In this document: positions 38,681 through 48,613 of the stretch, one piece after another | Numbering within the stretch: position 1 is the stretch's first letter | Layout: each line of letters begins with the position of its first letter | Assembly: GCA_028287895.1 (NCBI GenBank) | Contig: JAQBOV010000050.1 | Location: 37,460 to 101,459, forward strand | DNA: 64,000 nt | Source: Mucilaginibacter sp. | Lineage (GTDB): Bacteria > Bacteroidota > Bacteroidia > Sphingobacteriales > Sphingobacteriaceae | Reading direction: 5' to 3' | The notes under the pieces: model-generated | What the model saw: only the letters and a program-made list of their open reading frames with translations | The model's database searches: none | What the model was told of the DNA's origin: nothing | Position numbers and translations under genes: made by a program

Positions 38681-39515
38681 ATATTTTCCCTGCAATCCCA
38701 TTGTATATCATTTGTACAGCCACAAAAGTAATTACTACAGCAAATATCCAGCGTAACGAGGTAGAAGAAGTAGCGTTTACTAATATTTTTGAGCCACTGA
38801 TAGCACCCAATAATACGCCAATAACCACCGGCATGGCCAGGCCCGGATGAATATATCCCCGTTGCAGGTACACCACAGCACTTGCTGCAGCCGTAGCACC
38901 GATCATGAAATTGCTGGTAGTGGTGGATACCTTGAAGGGAATGCGCATAATACCATCCATTGCTATCACTTTTAATGCGCCCGAACCTATGCCTAATAAA
39001 CCGGAAATAATACCGGCAAAAATCATCATAAAAAATCCCCCAGCAATGTTGCTTACGCCATATTCAACCATATGATCATTTACAGGATAACTACCGTTTA
39101 GCTTTAATTTTTTTGATAACCACGTTTGGCGATGAGCTATTTGTTCGGCCTTAGGCCGCAGGGAGATAATAGCCGAAAAAATGAGGATGAGGCCAAATAA
39201 AATGGCGATGAACTGGGTAGGAATGTATATGGCTATTATTGCCCCTGTAAAGGCGCCTGCGGTTGTGGCGATCTCTAAAAACATACCCAGCCTTATATTG
39301 GTTATCCCTTCTTTTACATAAGCGGCTGCCGAACCTGATGAGGTAGCAATAACCGATACCAGCGAGGCGCCTATAGCATAGTGTATATCAACGTGCAGCA
39401 AAAGTGTTAATAGCGGGATAATTACAAAACCGCCACCCAAACCTGTTAGTGAGCCTAACAAGCCGGCAAAATAAGATCCGAGCAATAAAATAACAGTAAA
39501 CACAATTACCGACAT
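38679..39515 (-). CDS. TSUP family transporter (TauE/SafE-like)
   Basis: Membrane protein with about eight segments, of the sulfite/organosulfonate exporter family. The repeated TSUP motifs are seen in LLGSLTGLGGGFVIIPLLTL and again in IISGLLGIGSGALKV. The start is uncertain: a TTG at 39551, ATG at 39527 and ATG at 39515 (MSVIVFTVILLL) are in frame; the last gives the usual length of about 278 residues. It is followed by DUF1634, with the palindromic element between them. The substrate cannot be inferred. Confidence 0.85.
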   Translation of the reverse strand: MSVIVFTVILLLGSYFAGLLGSLTGLGGGFVIIPLLTLLLHVDIHYAIGASLVSVIATSSGSAAAYVKEGITNIRLGMFLEIATTAGAFTGAIIAIYIPTQFIAILFGLILIFSAIISLRPKAEQIAHRQTWLSKKLKLNGSYPVNDHMVEYGVSNIAGGFFMMIFAGIISGLLGIGSGALKVIAMDGIMRIPFKVSTTTSNFMIGATAAASAVVYLQRGYIHPGLAMPVVIGVLLGAISGSKILVNATSSTSLRWIFAVVITFVAVQMIYNGIAGKI

Positions 39516-39753
39516 GGCAAACAGCATTATTGAGATCCACAAATGTAGCAATATCTTTTACCGGCTGCCTGTTAGTAATAAAATTGATCAGTTATGACAA
39601 AATTATATCAACAATAAGCAGATCATACCGTTATTTGTATTAACAAATAAACAACCACAGAGTCAGCATATCAAAATCAAGATAAAAAGGGTGAAAGCCG
39701 CAATACATGCCGCCAATATTTTCCTGATTCTTGATTCATTTAATAAATAAGTC

Positions 39754-40812
39754 ATGGCATCAAAATACATCACCGATCTGCTGGGCCAACAGGCAGATGA
39801 CCTTTTAGCCCACCAGTGTAAGACATTTCCAAAAGAGCAGCTTCACTTGCCTTCCCCGGATTTTGTAGATAAAATATTTGCGCAGAGTAATCGCAATGCC
39901 CAGGTTTTACGTAATTTGGATGCCATGTATAGTCACGGCCGGCTGGCAGGTACGGGTTATCTCTCCATTTTTCCGGTAGACCAGGGGATAGAACACACAG
40001 CTGGTGCATCATTTGCTAAAAACCCATTGTACTTTGATCCGGAGAACATCATCAAGCTGGCTATTGAAGGCGGATCGAACGCGGTAGCTACCACATTTGG
40101 CAACTTGGCCCTCATGTCAAGAAAGTATGCATATAAAATCCCTTTTATTGTAAAACTGAATCATAATGAACTGCTGACCTATCCCACTAAATACAGCCAG
40201 ATCATGTTCGGAACGGTAAAAGATGCCTGGAATCTCGGTGCGGCGGCAGTAGGTGCCACCGTTTACTTTGGTTCGGAAGATTCAGACCGGCAGATCATTG
40301 AAGTTGCCCGGGCTTTTGAGGAGGCACATACGATGGGGATGGCGACAATTTTGTGGTGCTATACCCGCAATAATGCTTTTAAGAAAGACGGCGTAAACTA
40401 TGAAACTGCGGCAGATATTACCGGGCAGGCCAATCACATTGGCGTTACCATACAGGCCGATATTATTAAGCAAAAAATGCCTGATGTGAACGGCGGCTTT
40501 ACCACGATCAATTTTTCAAAAAGCGACCCGCTGATGTACAGTAAACTAACTACAGAACACCCGATAGATCTTTGCCGTTATCAACTGGCCAATTGCTATA
40601 TGGGCAGGGCAGGGCTGATCAATTCAGGTGGCGAATCAAAAGGGGCATCGGATCTGGCAGATTCTGTAAAAAATGCCGTCATCAATAAACGCGCAGGCGG
40701 AACGGGGCTAATACTTGGCCGCAGGGCTTTTCAGCGTCCGTTTAAGGAAGGCGTTGATTTTCTGCATACCATACAGGACGTTTATCTGGATAAGGGGATT
40801 AGTGTAGCATAA
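39754..40812 (+). CDS. fbaB: Class I fructose-bisphosphate aldolase (FbaB/DhnA type)
   Basis: Glycolytic aldolase using a Schiff base, of the bacterial/archaeal DhnA group. 352 residues; SIFPVDQGIEHT near 71-82 is the family signature, and Lys239 in ADIIKQKMP is the likely Schiff-base lysine, with Lys134 in IVKLNHNE also conserved. The C-terminal GGTGLILGRRAFQRP binds phosphate. It is a stand-alone gene with an upstream gap of about 200 bases in which no clear promoter was found. Confidence 0.93.
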   Translation: MASKYITDLLGQQADDLLAHQCKTFPKEQLHLPSPDFVDKIFAQSNRNAQVLRNLDAMYSHGRLAGTGYLSIFPVDQGIEHTAGASFAKNPLYFDPENIIKLAIEGGSNAVATTFGNLALMSRKYAYKIPFIVKLNHNELLTYPTKYSQIMFGTVKDAWNLGAAAVGATVYFGSEDSDRQIIEVARAFEEAHTMGMATILWCYTRNNAFKKDGVNYETAADITGQANHIGVTIQADIIKQKMPDVNGGFTTINFSKSDPLMYSKLTTEHPIDLCRYQLANCYMGRAGLINSGGESKGASDLADSVKNAVINKRAGGTGLILGRRAFQRPFKEGVDFLHTIQDVYLDKGISVA

Positions 40813-40999
40813 ATAGCTCTTCAATTTCCAGCTTTTCCAGGATTTGTTTCTTTAGCGGATTCAGATAGTTTTGAGGATTGACCAAACAACACCATCATCA
40901 ATGACGTCATACCCATGGACTGAAATGCTTTGATACTACACAATCCATCTATGTAAGATACGACAATCATATGTGAACGCAATGACGAGGTAATTTGCT

Positions 41000-41007
41000 T
41001 ATTTTTG
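41000..41007 (+). promoter_or_regulatory. Probable -7 element of the UbiD-family gene
   Basis: TATTTTTG matches TAnnTTTG and lies 18 bases before the ATG at 41026, implying a leader of only about 12 bases. No TTG was found at the expected distance upstream. Confidence 0.4.
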
Positions 41008-41025
41008 ACCTTTATTCACCTGCCA

Positions 41026-42864
41026 ATGGGTTACCCAACTTTACAAGCCTGCATTACCGATCTTGAAAAAAATGGTCATTTAATACGAATTAAGGATGAG
41101 GTTGACCCATATCTTCAAATGGCAGCTATCCATCTGCGCGTTTTTGAGCACCAGGGTCCTGCTATCCTGTTCGAAAATGTGAAAGGCAGTAAGTTTCCGG
41201 CGGTTTCCAATTTGTTTGGCACGCTGGATCGTTCCCGGTTTATTTTCAGGGATACGCTTGAGCAAGTAAAAACGCTTGTCGAATTAAAAAACGACCCGAT
41301 CAAAGCCATTAAGCACCCTTTTAAATATGCGCATGTTGCGCTGACAGCCTTATCGGCTTTACCGATGAGGGTGGGTGCCAATGCGCCTATAAGCTTTGGC
41401 AAAACAAAGATCAGCGATTTGCCGCAAATAGTCAACTGGCCTTTGGATGGCGGCCCGTTTGTGACTATGCCGCAGGTTTATACCGAGGATGCTGACAAGC
41501 CCGGTATCATGCAAGCCAATTTGGGTATGTACCGTATACAAATGGCTGGCAATGATTATATAACTGATAAGGAGATAGGTCTGCACTACCAGATACATCG
41601 TGGTATTGGGGTACATCAAACCAAAGCCAATGCCAAAGGGCAAGCACTAAAGGTGAGTATTTTTGTCGGTGGTCCGCCGTCGCACCCGGTTGCAGCAGTA
41701 ATGCCATTGCCCGAAGGCCTGTCTGAAATGACCTTTGCAGGCGCATTAGGCGAACGCCGTTTCCGTTATTTTTATGATGATGAGGGTTTTTGCCTATCAG
41801 CCGATGCAGATTTTGTGATCACGGGGACGGTAATGCCGCATGAAAATAAATCTGAAGGCCCTTTTGGCGACCATTTGGGTTATTACAGCCTTAAGCATCC
41901 GTTTCCATTAATGAAAGTGCATAATGTGTATCACCGCAAGGACGCTATCTGGTCGTTCACCGTAGTTGGCCGGCCTCCGCAGGAAGATACCAGCTTTGGC
42001 GCGCTCATTCATGAGATCACAGGCTCAGCCATTCCCAAAGAAATACCCGGTTTGCACGCGGTAAATGCGGTTGATGCGGCGGGGGTACACCCTTTGTTAT
42101 TTGCCATCGGCAGCGAACGTTATACGCCTTACTTAAAAGAACGCAGGCCGCAGGAGATACTCACCATAGCCAATCATATTTTGGGTAAAAGTCAGTTAAG
42201 CCTGGCCAAGTACCTGTTCATTGCTGCACAGGAGGATGATCCGGGTTTGAATGTAAACGATATCGGTGGTTTCCTGAAACATATTCTGCAACGTATAGAC
42301 CTTACCCGCGACCTGCATTTTTATACCAAAACCACCATTGATACGCTGGATTACAGCGGCAGCGGCCTTAACTCAGGCAGTAAAGTAGCAGTGGCAGTGG
42401 CAGGAGAGATAAAAAGAGAACTATGGAGTGAATTGCCTGACGGGTTTAGTTTGCCACGTCCGTTTGATGTGTGCAAAATGGTAATGCCAGGCGTGTTAGC
42501 TGTTGAAGTGCCGAAAAACATAAAGAACAGTGATTTGCCAATAGTGCTTGAGCTATTGGACGAGCATTTGCGGGGTGCTGATCTTGACAGTTTGCCACTG
42601 ATGGTATTATGTGATGATGCCGGCTTTACGGCCAAAAGCCTCAATAATTTTGTATGGGTAACTTTTACGCGGAGCAATCCTTCGCATGATATTTATGGCG
42701 TCGGCAGCTTTACCGAGCACAAGCACTGGGGCTGCAACGGGCCGCTGATCATTGATGCACGTATTAAACCCCACCACGCACCCATACTTGAAAAAGATCC
42801 TGCTGTTGACAGGTTAGTGGATAAGATGGGGCAGAAAAATGGAGCGTTGCATGGGGTCATTTAA
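41026..42864 (+). CDS. UbiD family decarboxylase
   Basis: 612 residues from the ATG at 41026; a TTG seven codons upstream lies inside the -7 element and is not used. UbiD-family enzymes decarboxylate aromatic or unsaturated acids with prenylated FMN. The block KSEGPFGDHLGYYS carries the conserved Glu and the metal-binding residues; LFENVKGSKFPAVSNLFG at the N-terminus and GVGSFTEHKHWGCNG near the end are typical. A role in quinone synthesis is the common annotation, but no other quinone gene or ubiX is in the window, so the substrate is open. Confidence 0.85.
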   Translation: MGYPTLQACITDLEKNGHLIRIKDEVDPYLQMAAIHLRVFEHQGPAILFENVKGSKFPAVSNLFGTLDRSRFIFRDTLEQVKTLVELKNDPIKAIKHPFKYAHVALTALSALPMRVGANAPISFGKTKISDLPQIVNWPLDGGPFVTMPQVYTEDADKPGIMQANLGMYRIQMAGNDYITDKEIGLHYQIHRGIGVHQTKANAKGQALKVSIFVGGPPSHPVAAVMPLPEGLSEMTFAGALGERRFRYFYDDEGFCLSADADFVITGTVMPHENKSEGPFGDHLGYYSLKHPFPLMKVHNVYHRKDAIWSFTVVGRPPQEDTSFGALIHEITGSAIPKEIPGLHAVNAVDAAGVHPLLFAIGSERYTPYLKERRPQEILTIANHILGKSQLSLAKYLFIAAQEDDPGLNVNDIGGFLKHILQRIDLTRDLHFYTKTTIDTLDYSGSGLNSGSKVAVAVAGEIKRELWSELPDGFSLPRPFDVCKMVMPGVLAVEVPKNIKNSDLPIVLELLDEHLRGADLDSLPLMVLCDDAGFTAKSLNNFVWVTFTRSNPSHDIYGVGSFTEHKHWGCNGPLIIDARIKPHHAPILEKDPAVDRLVDKMGQKNGALHGVI

Positions 42865-42915
42865 CCTGAGCCGGCAATTTCAGGCTTGAAGAATCCGAAA
42901 TTGGAGCGGAGCTGC

Positions 42916-44328
42916 CTACTTCAACTCATCCAAAACCCTAAACATCTTCTCTTTTATTCCTTTTGATGAACCATTAAAATTATTCACCATGATTGAAAAG
43001 CAAAGCTCGCGGCCGTTGTGGGTTTGGTAACCGGCATAGGTCAATACATTCAGGATGCTGCCGCTTTTCATTTTCATGTTATTGTAAACCGGCAGGCTCT
43101 CATAAAAATCGTGGAACCAACCGGCAGTTTTAGCTGATTTCAATACGGTCGCCATAGTAAGGGTGGTTACCCGGTCGCCGGGGGAAAGGCCGCTGCCGTC
43201 AGCGACATTCAAAGAGTTCGGATCGATGCCGCGTGCTTTCCAGAAATCCTGCTCCACTTCCACGCCATTTTCTGTTGAAGCCTGTTTACCCGATTTCCAG
43301 GCAATCGTTTTGAGCAGTTGTTCGGCATACAGGTTAATGCTTTTTTGATTGAGCCAGTAAATAATTTTACTTAAGGTAGGGGACAAAATAGTAGCCAGGC
43401 GATTGCTAATTGCAGGTAGCGGCTGTCCTTTTGAGTTTAAGGTTAAGACAGATTCCGGCTCAACGCTGACCGTAATACCCAAGCGCCTTAAGGTATCAGT
43501 CAGTCGAAAAGCCGCATCAAAGGCCGGGTCAGGAATGGCAACCGAAATACTTTTTTTGCTTTGATCGGCAGCATAGGTTCCCCGAAGATAGATTAGCTTG
43601 TTCCCAACCGGAAGGTAGCCATAAGCATCGTCGCCAGTACCGGCTGCTGCGTTTAGCAACTCACTTTTAAAAGTAAGGTAGGGCGTATTAGGCACAGTCC
43701 TGACGATGCCAATCGGGGTATCGGCAGGACCTGTTTTTAATTTGATATCAAACTGGTTTTCGCGCCAGCAAAGGCCTGAGGTGCCTGCTCCATAGTAGTT
43801 GCCCACATCCATCCATATCCATCCGTCGGGAATCGACTGAGTGTCAAAAATGGAATCGTCGCCGATCACCCGGCCGTTTATTCTTTTGATGCCGGCCTTT
43901 TGTAGCGAGGCAACTATTTGAGTTAAGACCTCATTTTCCTTATGCCCTGCATATCGCCAGCTTCCCAGGGTTGGATCACCTGCACCTTTGATAATAAGAT
44001 CGCCGTTCAATGTACCATCAGCCATGATCGAACCGCTATAACCGAACTGGGTCTGATATTGGAAATCCTTGCCCAGGATATTAAATGCGGTGACGGAGGT
44101 AATGACTTTAAGCGTGGAGGCAGTGGCCATGCCCATATTAGGATTTGCGGCAAATACCGTTTCCCCGGTTTTGGCATCCAGCACGGCAAGGGACAGCGAT
44201 GCATATTTGCACTGACTATCCTGTTGCAGACGGTTAAAAGCAGTTTGCAGTTTTTGCTGTAGCGATTGCGCGCCTGCAATACCTGCAAGCAGTACGAAAT
44301 TAATTAACAGTAAGGCTTTGATCCTCAT
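42916..44328 (-). CDS. dacB: D-alanyl-D-alanine carboxypeptidase/endopeptidase (PBP4, peptidase S13)
   Basis: Periplasmic low-molecular-weight PBP that trims terminal D-Ala and cuts cross-links. A signal peptide (MRIKALLLINFVLLAGIAGA) precedes S71-T-L-K74 (nucleophile in MATASTLKVITS), a family block DGSGLSPGDRVTT near 385 and MKSGSI as the KTG equivalent. The S13 insertion domain between the first motifs is present, with 470 residues overall. The gene starts inside the 3' end of the permease gene (29-base overlap), so the two are likely cotranscribed. Confidence 0.92.
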   Translation of the reverse strand: MRIKALLLINFVLLAGIAGAQSLQQKLQTAFNRLQQDSQCKYASLSLAVLDAKTGETVFAANPNMGMATASTLKVITSVTAFNILGKDFQYQTQFGYSGSIMADGTLNGDLIIKGAGDPTLGSWRYAGHKENEVLTQIVASLQKAGIKRINGRVIGDDSIFDTQSIPDGWIWMDVGNYYGAGTSGLCWRENQFDIKLKTGPADTPIGIVRTVPNTPYLTFKSELLNAAAGTGDDAYGYLPVGNKLIYLRGTYAADQSKKSISVAIPDPAFDAAFRLTDTLRRLGITVSVEPESVLTLNSKGQPLPAISNRLATILSPTLSKIIYWLNQKSINLYAEQLLKTIAWKSGKQASTENGVEVEQDFWKARGIDPNSLNVADGSGLSPGDRVTTLTMATVLKSAKTAGWFHDFYESLPVYNNMKMKSGSILNVLTYAGYQTHNGRELCFSIMVNNFNGSSKGIKEKMFRVLDELK

Positions 44329-45736
44329 GCTTTACATTGCGTTGTGAAAAATAATAAATAGGGATGCCGATCAATACAATGATCAATCCCGGCCAGGTGA
44401 AGTTAGGTTTATAAATGATGAGCAATATGCAGAATGCGATTCCCATTAAGATATAGACCGCAGGCAACACGGGATAGCCAAAGGCCCTATAGGGCCTTTC
44501 AGCATCCGGACGTAATTTGCGCAGCCTGAAAATACCGAAAATCGTGAGCACATAAAACAGCACTACCACAAACGAGATCATATCCAGCAAGTCGCCATAC
44601 TTCCCGCTAAGGCAAAGGATGGAGGCAACCAAAGCCTGTATCCATAAGCCGAATTCAGGTACGGCATATTTGTTCAGCGTACCTGTTTTTTTGAAGAATA
44701 AGCCATCTTTTGCCATGGTATAATAAACCCTTGCCCCTGCAAATATTAACCCATTGTTACAGCCAAAGGTTGAGATCATGATCATCAGGGCGATGACAAC
44801 GGTACCGGCTTGGCCGAAGATCACGTGTGATGCAGCAACGGCCACACGATCTCTATCAGCCGTGGCTATATCATGCAAAGGCAAAACAGCAGTGTACACA
44901 ATATTAGCAGAAACATAAATAAGAGTAACGATCATGGTACCGAAAAACAAGCTCAATCCCACGTTGCGCTTGGGGTTTTTCATTTCACCGGCGATAAAAG
45001 TTACGCTGTTCCATGCGTCACTGCTAAAGATAGATCCGACCATTGAGGCAGCAATGGCTCCCAGGGCCGCCGCGGTAGTATATTCAGTAAAGCTGCCATC
45101 GGTATTGAGTTGATGTAATGTCCAGGCGTTGCTCCAGTTCAGATGCCATACATCGCTATCCAACGCAATGAAACCGAAGACGATCAGCCCGAATAAACTG
45201 AGCAATTTGGTCAGGGTAAAAGTAGTTTGAATGATCTTGCCGCTTTTTACACCTCGTGTATTGATAAAGGTTAATAGTAAGATCACCACTATAGATACCA
45301 CCTGGGCCGCGCTGACCTTGAAAAAGCCAAAATTGAGCAGGATATTATCCTCGCTTAGGGGATGAATAAGGTATGCGGCGAATTTTGAAAAAGCCACACC
45401 CACAGCCGCTATGGTGCCGGTTTGAATCACCGCAAAAAAGCTCCATCCATATAAAAAGCCTATCAACTTGTTGTAGGCTTCTTTTAGATAAACATACTGG
45501 CCCCCCGCTTTGGGGAACATCCCGCTCAATTCGCCGTAACTCAGAGCGGCCGTAAGGGTCATGAATCCGGTGATGAGCCATACCGCAATGAGCCATCCGG
45601 CCGAGCCTACGTTGCGGGTAATGTCTGCGCTTACTATAAATATCCCCGAACCAATCATTGAACCTGCTACCAGCATGGTGCCGTCAAGCAGGCCAAGCTC
45701 ATGCTTCATCTGCGGTTGCTTCAAATCTTCTTTCAT
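44300..45736 (-). CDS. APC family amino acid permease
   Basis: Twelve-segment transporter of the amino acid-polyamine-organocation family, LAT/SteT-like. The first segment block DGTMLVAGSMIGSGIFIVSADI carries the G-S-G-I-F substrate-binding turn; KNPKRNVGLSLFFG follows segment six. 478 residues. It overlaps dacB by 29 bases. Because dacB releases D-Ala, uptake of alanine or a related amino acid would make sense, but this is only context-based. Confidence 0.88.
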   Translation of the reverse strand: MKEDLKQPQMKHELGLLDGTMLVAGSMIGSGIFIVSADITRNVGSAGWLIAVWLITGFMTLTAALSYGELSGMFPKAGGQYVYLKEAYNKLIGFLYGWSFFAVIQTGTIAAVGVAFSKFAAYLIHPLSEDNILLNFGFFKVSAAQVVSIVVILLLTFINTRGVKSGKIIQTTFTLTKLLSLFGLIVFGFIALDSDVWHLNWSNAWTLHQLNTDGSFTEYTTAAALGAIAASMVGSIFSSDAWNSVTFIAGEMKNPKRNVGLSLFFGTMIVTLIYVSANIVYTAVLPLHDIATADRDRVAVAASHVIFGQAGTVVIALMIMISTFGCNNGLIFAGARVYYTMAKDGLFFKKTGTLNKYAVPEFGLWIQALVASILCLSGKYGDLLDMISFVVVLFYVLTIFGIFRLRKLRPDAERPYRAFGYPVLPAVYILMGIAFCILLIIYKPNFTWPGLIIVLIGIPIYYFSQRNVKHEDQSLTVN

Positions 45737-45788
45737 TAATTATCAGTAAAATATATTTAAAGTCCTAAGCTATTTAAAAATATTATAA

Positions 45789-45820
45789 TTGCGACGTACA
45801 ACACAAAGAAATTAAATTTG
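45789..45820 (+). promoter_or_regulatory. Bacteroidota-type promoter of the pyrophosphatase gene
   Basis: TTG at 45789-45791 and TAAATTTG at 45813-45820 are separated by 21 bases. The predicted transcript starts near 45827 with a leader of about 70 bases. Confidence 0.65.
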
Positions 45821-45895
45821 CTATTTTGCGCCGTCCAATTATTTTTGCAGTCAATCTGGCTAAAATACAATCGTTTATAAACCAAAATTTTTAAC

Positions 45896-48148
45896 ATGGA
45901 TTTTTTGTACAATAACTTAATTTATTTTATTCCCGTTTTAGGCTTTATCGGTATCATCTTCATGATCGGTAAATCAGCCTGGGTTACCAGGCAAGAGACG
46001 GGTGATGCCGCCATGACCGAACTTTCCGGTTATATTGCTGATGGCGCGATGGCGTTTTTAAAGGCCGAGTGGAAGATACTCAGCTACTTCGTGGTAGTTG
46101 CCGCCATATTGCTGGCTTACTCAGGCACCACGGTGCACACCTCAAGCCCGGTAATTGCAATTTCCTTTATAACAGGGGCGTTTTTGTCAGCTTTTGCCGG
46201 TTTTATAGGTATGCGTATTGCTACCAAAGCCAATGTGCGTACTACGCAGGCCGCGCGTACAAGCCTGGCCAAAGCGCTGAACGTATCCTTTACAGGTGGT
46301 ACAGTTATGGGTTTAGGCGTGGCCGGCTTAGCGATAATCGGTTTAGGATCGTTATTTATTATTTTTTATACGGTATATGTTAAAAATGTTGCCGGCAGTA
46401 GTGTAAACGGCCAGGAAATGGCAAAAGCGCTGGATGTTTTGGCCGGATTTTCATTAGGAGCAGAGTCCATTGCGTTATTTGCACGTGTGGGCGGCGGTAT
46501 TTATACCAAAGCTGCCGATGTGGGCGCTGACCTTGTAGGTAAGGTAGAAGCAGGTATCCCCGAGGATGATGTGCGCAACCCGGCTACGATAGCTGATAAC
46601 GTAGGCGATAACGTAGGTGACGTTGCCGGCATGGGCGCCGACCTTTTTGGCTCCTATGTTGCTACGATGCTGGCTACCATGGTGCTTGGCCGCGAGATCG
46701 TATCACACGATAATTTCGGCGGTATAGCTCCGGTATTATTGCCAATGGTAATTGCAGGCTTAGGTTTAATATTTTCTATAGTAGGCGCTTCATTTGTAAA
46801 AATCAAAAATGAGACTGACAGTGTTCAAAAAGCATTGAACATCGGTAACTGGGCATCCATTATTTTAACCGCTATTGCCACCTATTTTTTAGTGCATTGG
46901 ATGTTGCCGGCTGATGATCTGCACATGATACGCGATGAGAGCACAAGCGGCATATTAAAAGATGGCGCATCGCATTTTACCAGCAGTGGTGTTTACTACG
47001 CTATTGTTGTTGGCCTTATAGTAGGTACTTTGATGTCTATGATCACCGAATATTATACCGCTATGGGCAAACGCCCGGTATTAGGCATCATCAGGCAATC
47101 ATCAACAGGGCATGCCACCAATATCATCGGCGGTTTGGCTGTAGGTATGGAATCAACAGTATTGCCTATCCTGGTGCTGGCAGCAGGTATTTACGGTTCA
47201 TACCACTTTGCAGGATTATATGGTGTATCTATTGCCGCTGCCGGTATGATGGCTACAACGGCCATGCAGTTGTCCATTGATGCATTCGGCCCTATTGCGG
47301 ATAACGCCGGCGGAATTGCCGAGATGAGCCGCCTGCCTGAAGAAGTTCGTCACCGCACAGATAATCTGGATGCGGTGGGTAATACTACTGCTGCTACAGG
47401 CAAGGGTTTTGCAATTGCATCAGCAGCGTTGACCTCACTGGCTTTATTTGCAGCTTTTGTAGGTGTGGCGGGTATTGAACATATTGATATTTATAAGGCA
47501 AATGTACTGGCCGGCTTATTTGTAGGCGGTATGATCCCCTTTATATTCTCCTCTTTGGCAATATCAGCTGTAGGCCGTGCGGCAATGGCAATGGTGGAAG
47601 AGGTTCGCCGTCAGTTTCGTGAGATACCGGGTATAATGGAATATAAAGCCAAGCCTGAGTATGAGAAATGCGTGGCGATATCCACCAAGGCATCCCTGCG
47701 CGAGATGGTTGCGCCCGGCATGATCGCATTAATTACCCCCATCATCGTGGGCTTCACTTTCGGTCCTGAAGTTTTAGGCGGAATGCTGGCTGGTGTAACC
47801 GTATCAGGCGTACTGATGGGCTTATTTCAGAGCAATGCCGGCGGCGCCTGGGATAATGCCAAAAAATCATTCGAAAAAGGATGTGATATCAATGGCGAGA
47901 TGTTTTACAAGAAATCAGAGCCGCACAAAGCGTCAGTAACAGGTGATACTGTGGGTGATCCGTTCAAGGATACTTCCGGCCCTTCAATGAATATACTGAT
48001 CAAACTGATGTCAATCGTTTCATTGGTTATTGCACCGCATTTGAACGCCAATGCGCCCAAAACGGCAAGCATTGATCACCAGGTCAGCAAACAGATCAGC
48101 ATGCAATCCGTCAATGTGCATGTGATAAAGGTGAACAAGAAAGGATAA
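45896..48148 (+). CDS. hppA: Membrane-bound ion-pumping pyrophosphatase
   Basis: 750-residue integral membrane enzyme that couples pyrophosphate hydrolysis to H+ or Na+ export. The substrate site is in [14 protein letters not shown] (K205 to K216) and [17 protein letters not shown] just after it; the second acidic cluster is near the C-terminus ([15 protein letters not shown]). [10 protein letters not shown] at 495-504 has Ala499 where K+-independent enzymes have Lys, so a K+-dependent enzyme is predicted. H+ versus Na+ specificity cannot be settled by eye. It ends with an extra His/Val/Lys-rich tail of about 35 residues. Promoter and terminator make it a single-gene unit. Confidence 0.95.
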   Translation: MDFLYNNLIYFIPVLGFIGIIFMIGKSAWVTRQETGDAAMTELSGYIADGAMAFLKAEWKILSYFVVVAAILLAYSGTTVHTSSPVIAISFITGAFLSAFAGFIGMRIATKANVRTTQAARTSLAKALNVSFTGGTVMGLGVAGLAIIGLGSLFIIFYTVYVKNVAGSSVNGQEMAKALDVLAGFSLGAESIALFARVGGGIYTKAADVGADLVGKVEAGIPEDDVRNPATIADNVGDNVGDVAGMGADLFGSYVATMLATMVLGREIVSHDNFGGIAPVLLPMVIAGLGLIFSIVGASFVKIKNETDSVQKALNIGNWASIILTAIATYFLVHWMLPADDLHMIRDESTSGILKDGASHFTSSGVYYAIVVGLIVGTLMSMITEYYTAMGKRPVLGIIRQSSTGHATNIIGGLAVGMESTVLPILVLAAGIYGSYHFAGLYGVSIAAAGMMATTAMQLSIDAFGPIADNAGGIAEMSRLPEEVRHRTDNLDAVGNTTAATGKGFAIASAALTSLALFAAFVGVAGIEHIDIYKANVLAGLFVGGMIPFIFSSLAISAVGRAAMAMVEEVRRQFREIPGIMEYKAKPEYEKCVAISTKASLREMVAPGMIALITPIIVGFTFGPEVLGGMLAGVTVSGVLMGLFQSNAGGAWDNAKKSFEKGCDINGEMFYKKSEPHKASVTGDTVGDPFKDTSGPSMNILIKLMSIVSLVIAPHLNANAPKTASIDHQVSKQISMQSVNVHVIKVNKKG

Positions 48149-48165
48149 TATCTTAAAGCATATCT

Positions 48166-48194
48166 AAAGGGGGCAACTGAGACCCCTTTTTTTT
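48166..48194 (+). terminator. Intrinsic terminator after hppA
   Basis: AAAGGGG pairs with CCCCTTT across a 10-base loop and is followed directly by a run of T, 17 bases after the stop codon. Confidence 0.85.
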
Positions 48195-48613
48195 GTTTTA
48201 GTCGGTATAATAGTATATGAAGGATGGGATTTGCAAGAGTAAAATAACTATCGTAGATTTGATATACGACAGTTGTTGTAAATTTAAAGTAGATCATTAT
48301 CCTGATCTGATTGCTGAAAACCCAGTTCAATTTGCGATAAAGGTTCCCGGACAATATCGTTTTGCTGTGCTTAAGATATTCCCTTGTTTTATGGTATCCA
48401 GGATAGAAGAATAATGAGAGTTGGTTTATGTCATTTCCATATTTCACCAGCGGCAATCCCAATGAATTTTTAATCAGGATTTAGGTGTTTTTTTAAGTAG
48501 AATTTTGAAACATATCAGGATGTTCCTTTGTTACATCCCGTTTTTTTAAGTTTTCAATAAATTTAAGTACGTTTGAAAAAAACTGGTATTATCTCAATAT
48601 AACTGATCTTATA
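48195..48613. other. Non-coding stretch with an imperfect inverted repeat
   Basis: About 420 bases without a convincing gene; a 65-codon plus-strand frame at 48217 shows no motif. ACTATCGTA (48247-48255) and TACGACAGT (48265-48273) form a 9-bp inverted repeat with one mismatch and a 9-base spacer, a size typical of regulator operators. The 3' end holds the promoter of the permease gene. Confidence 0.35.
48568..48575 (+). promoter_or_regulatory. Probable -7 element of the second permease gene
   Basis: TACGTTTG matches TAnnTTTG, 38 bases before the ATG. The -33 region is T-rich without a clear TTG. Confidence 0.45.

Noticed and set aside
38600..38701. N-terminal extension of the DUF1634 protein
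   Set aside because: The extension is a translation of the palindromic repeat and runs into the TSUP gene.
48076..48462. 128-codon minus-strand frame
   Set aside because: It overlaps the end of hppA and its terminator, and the translation shows no known motif.
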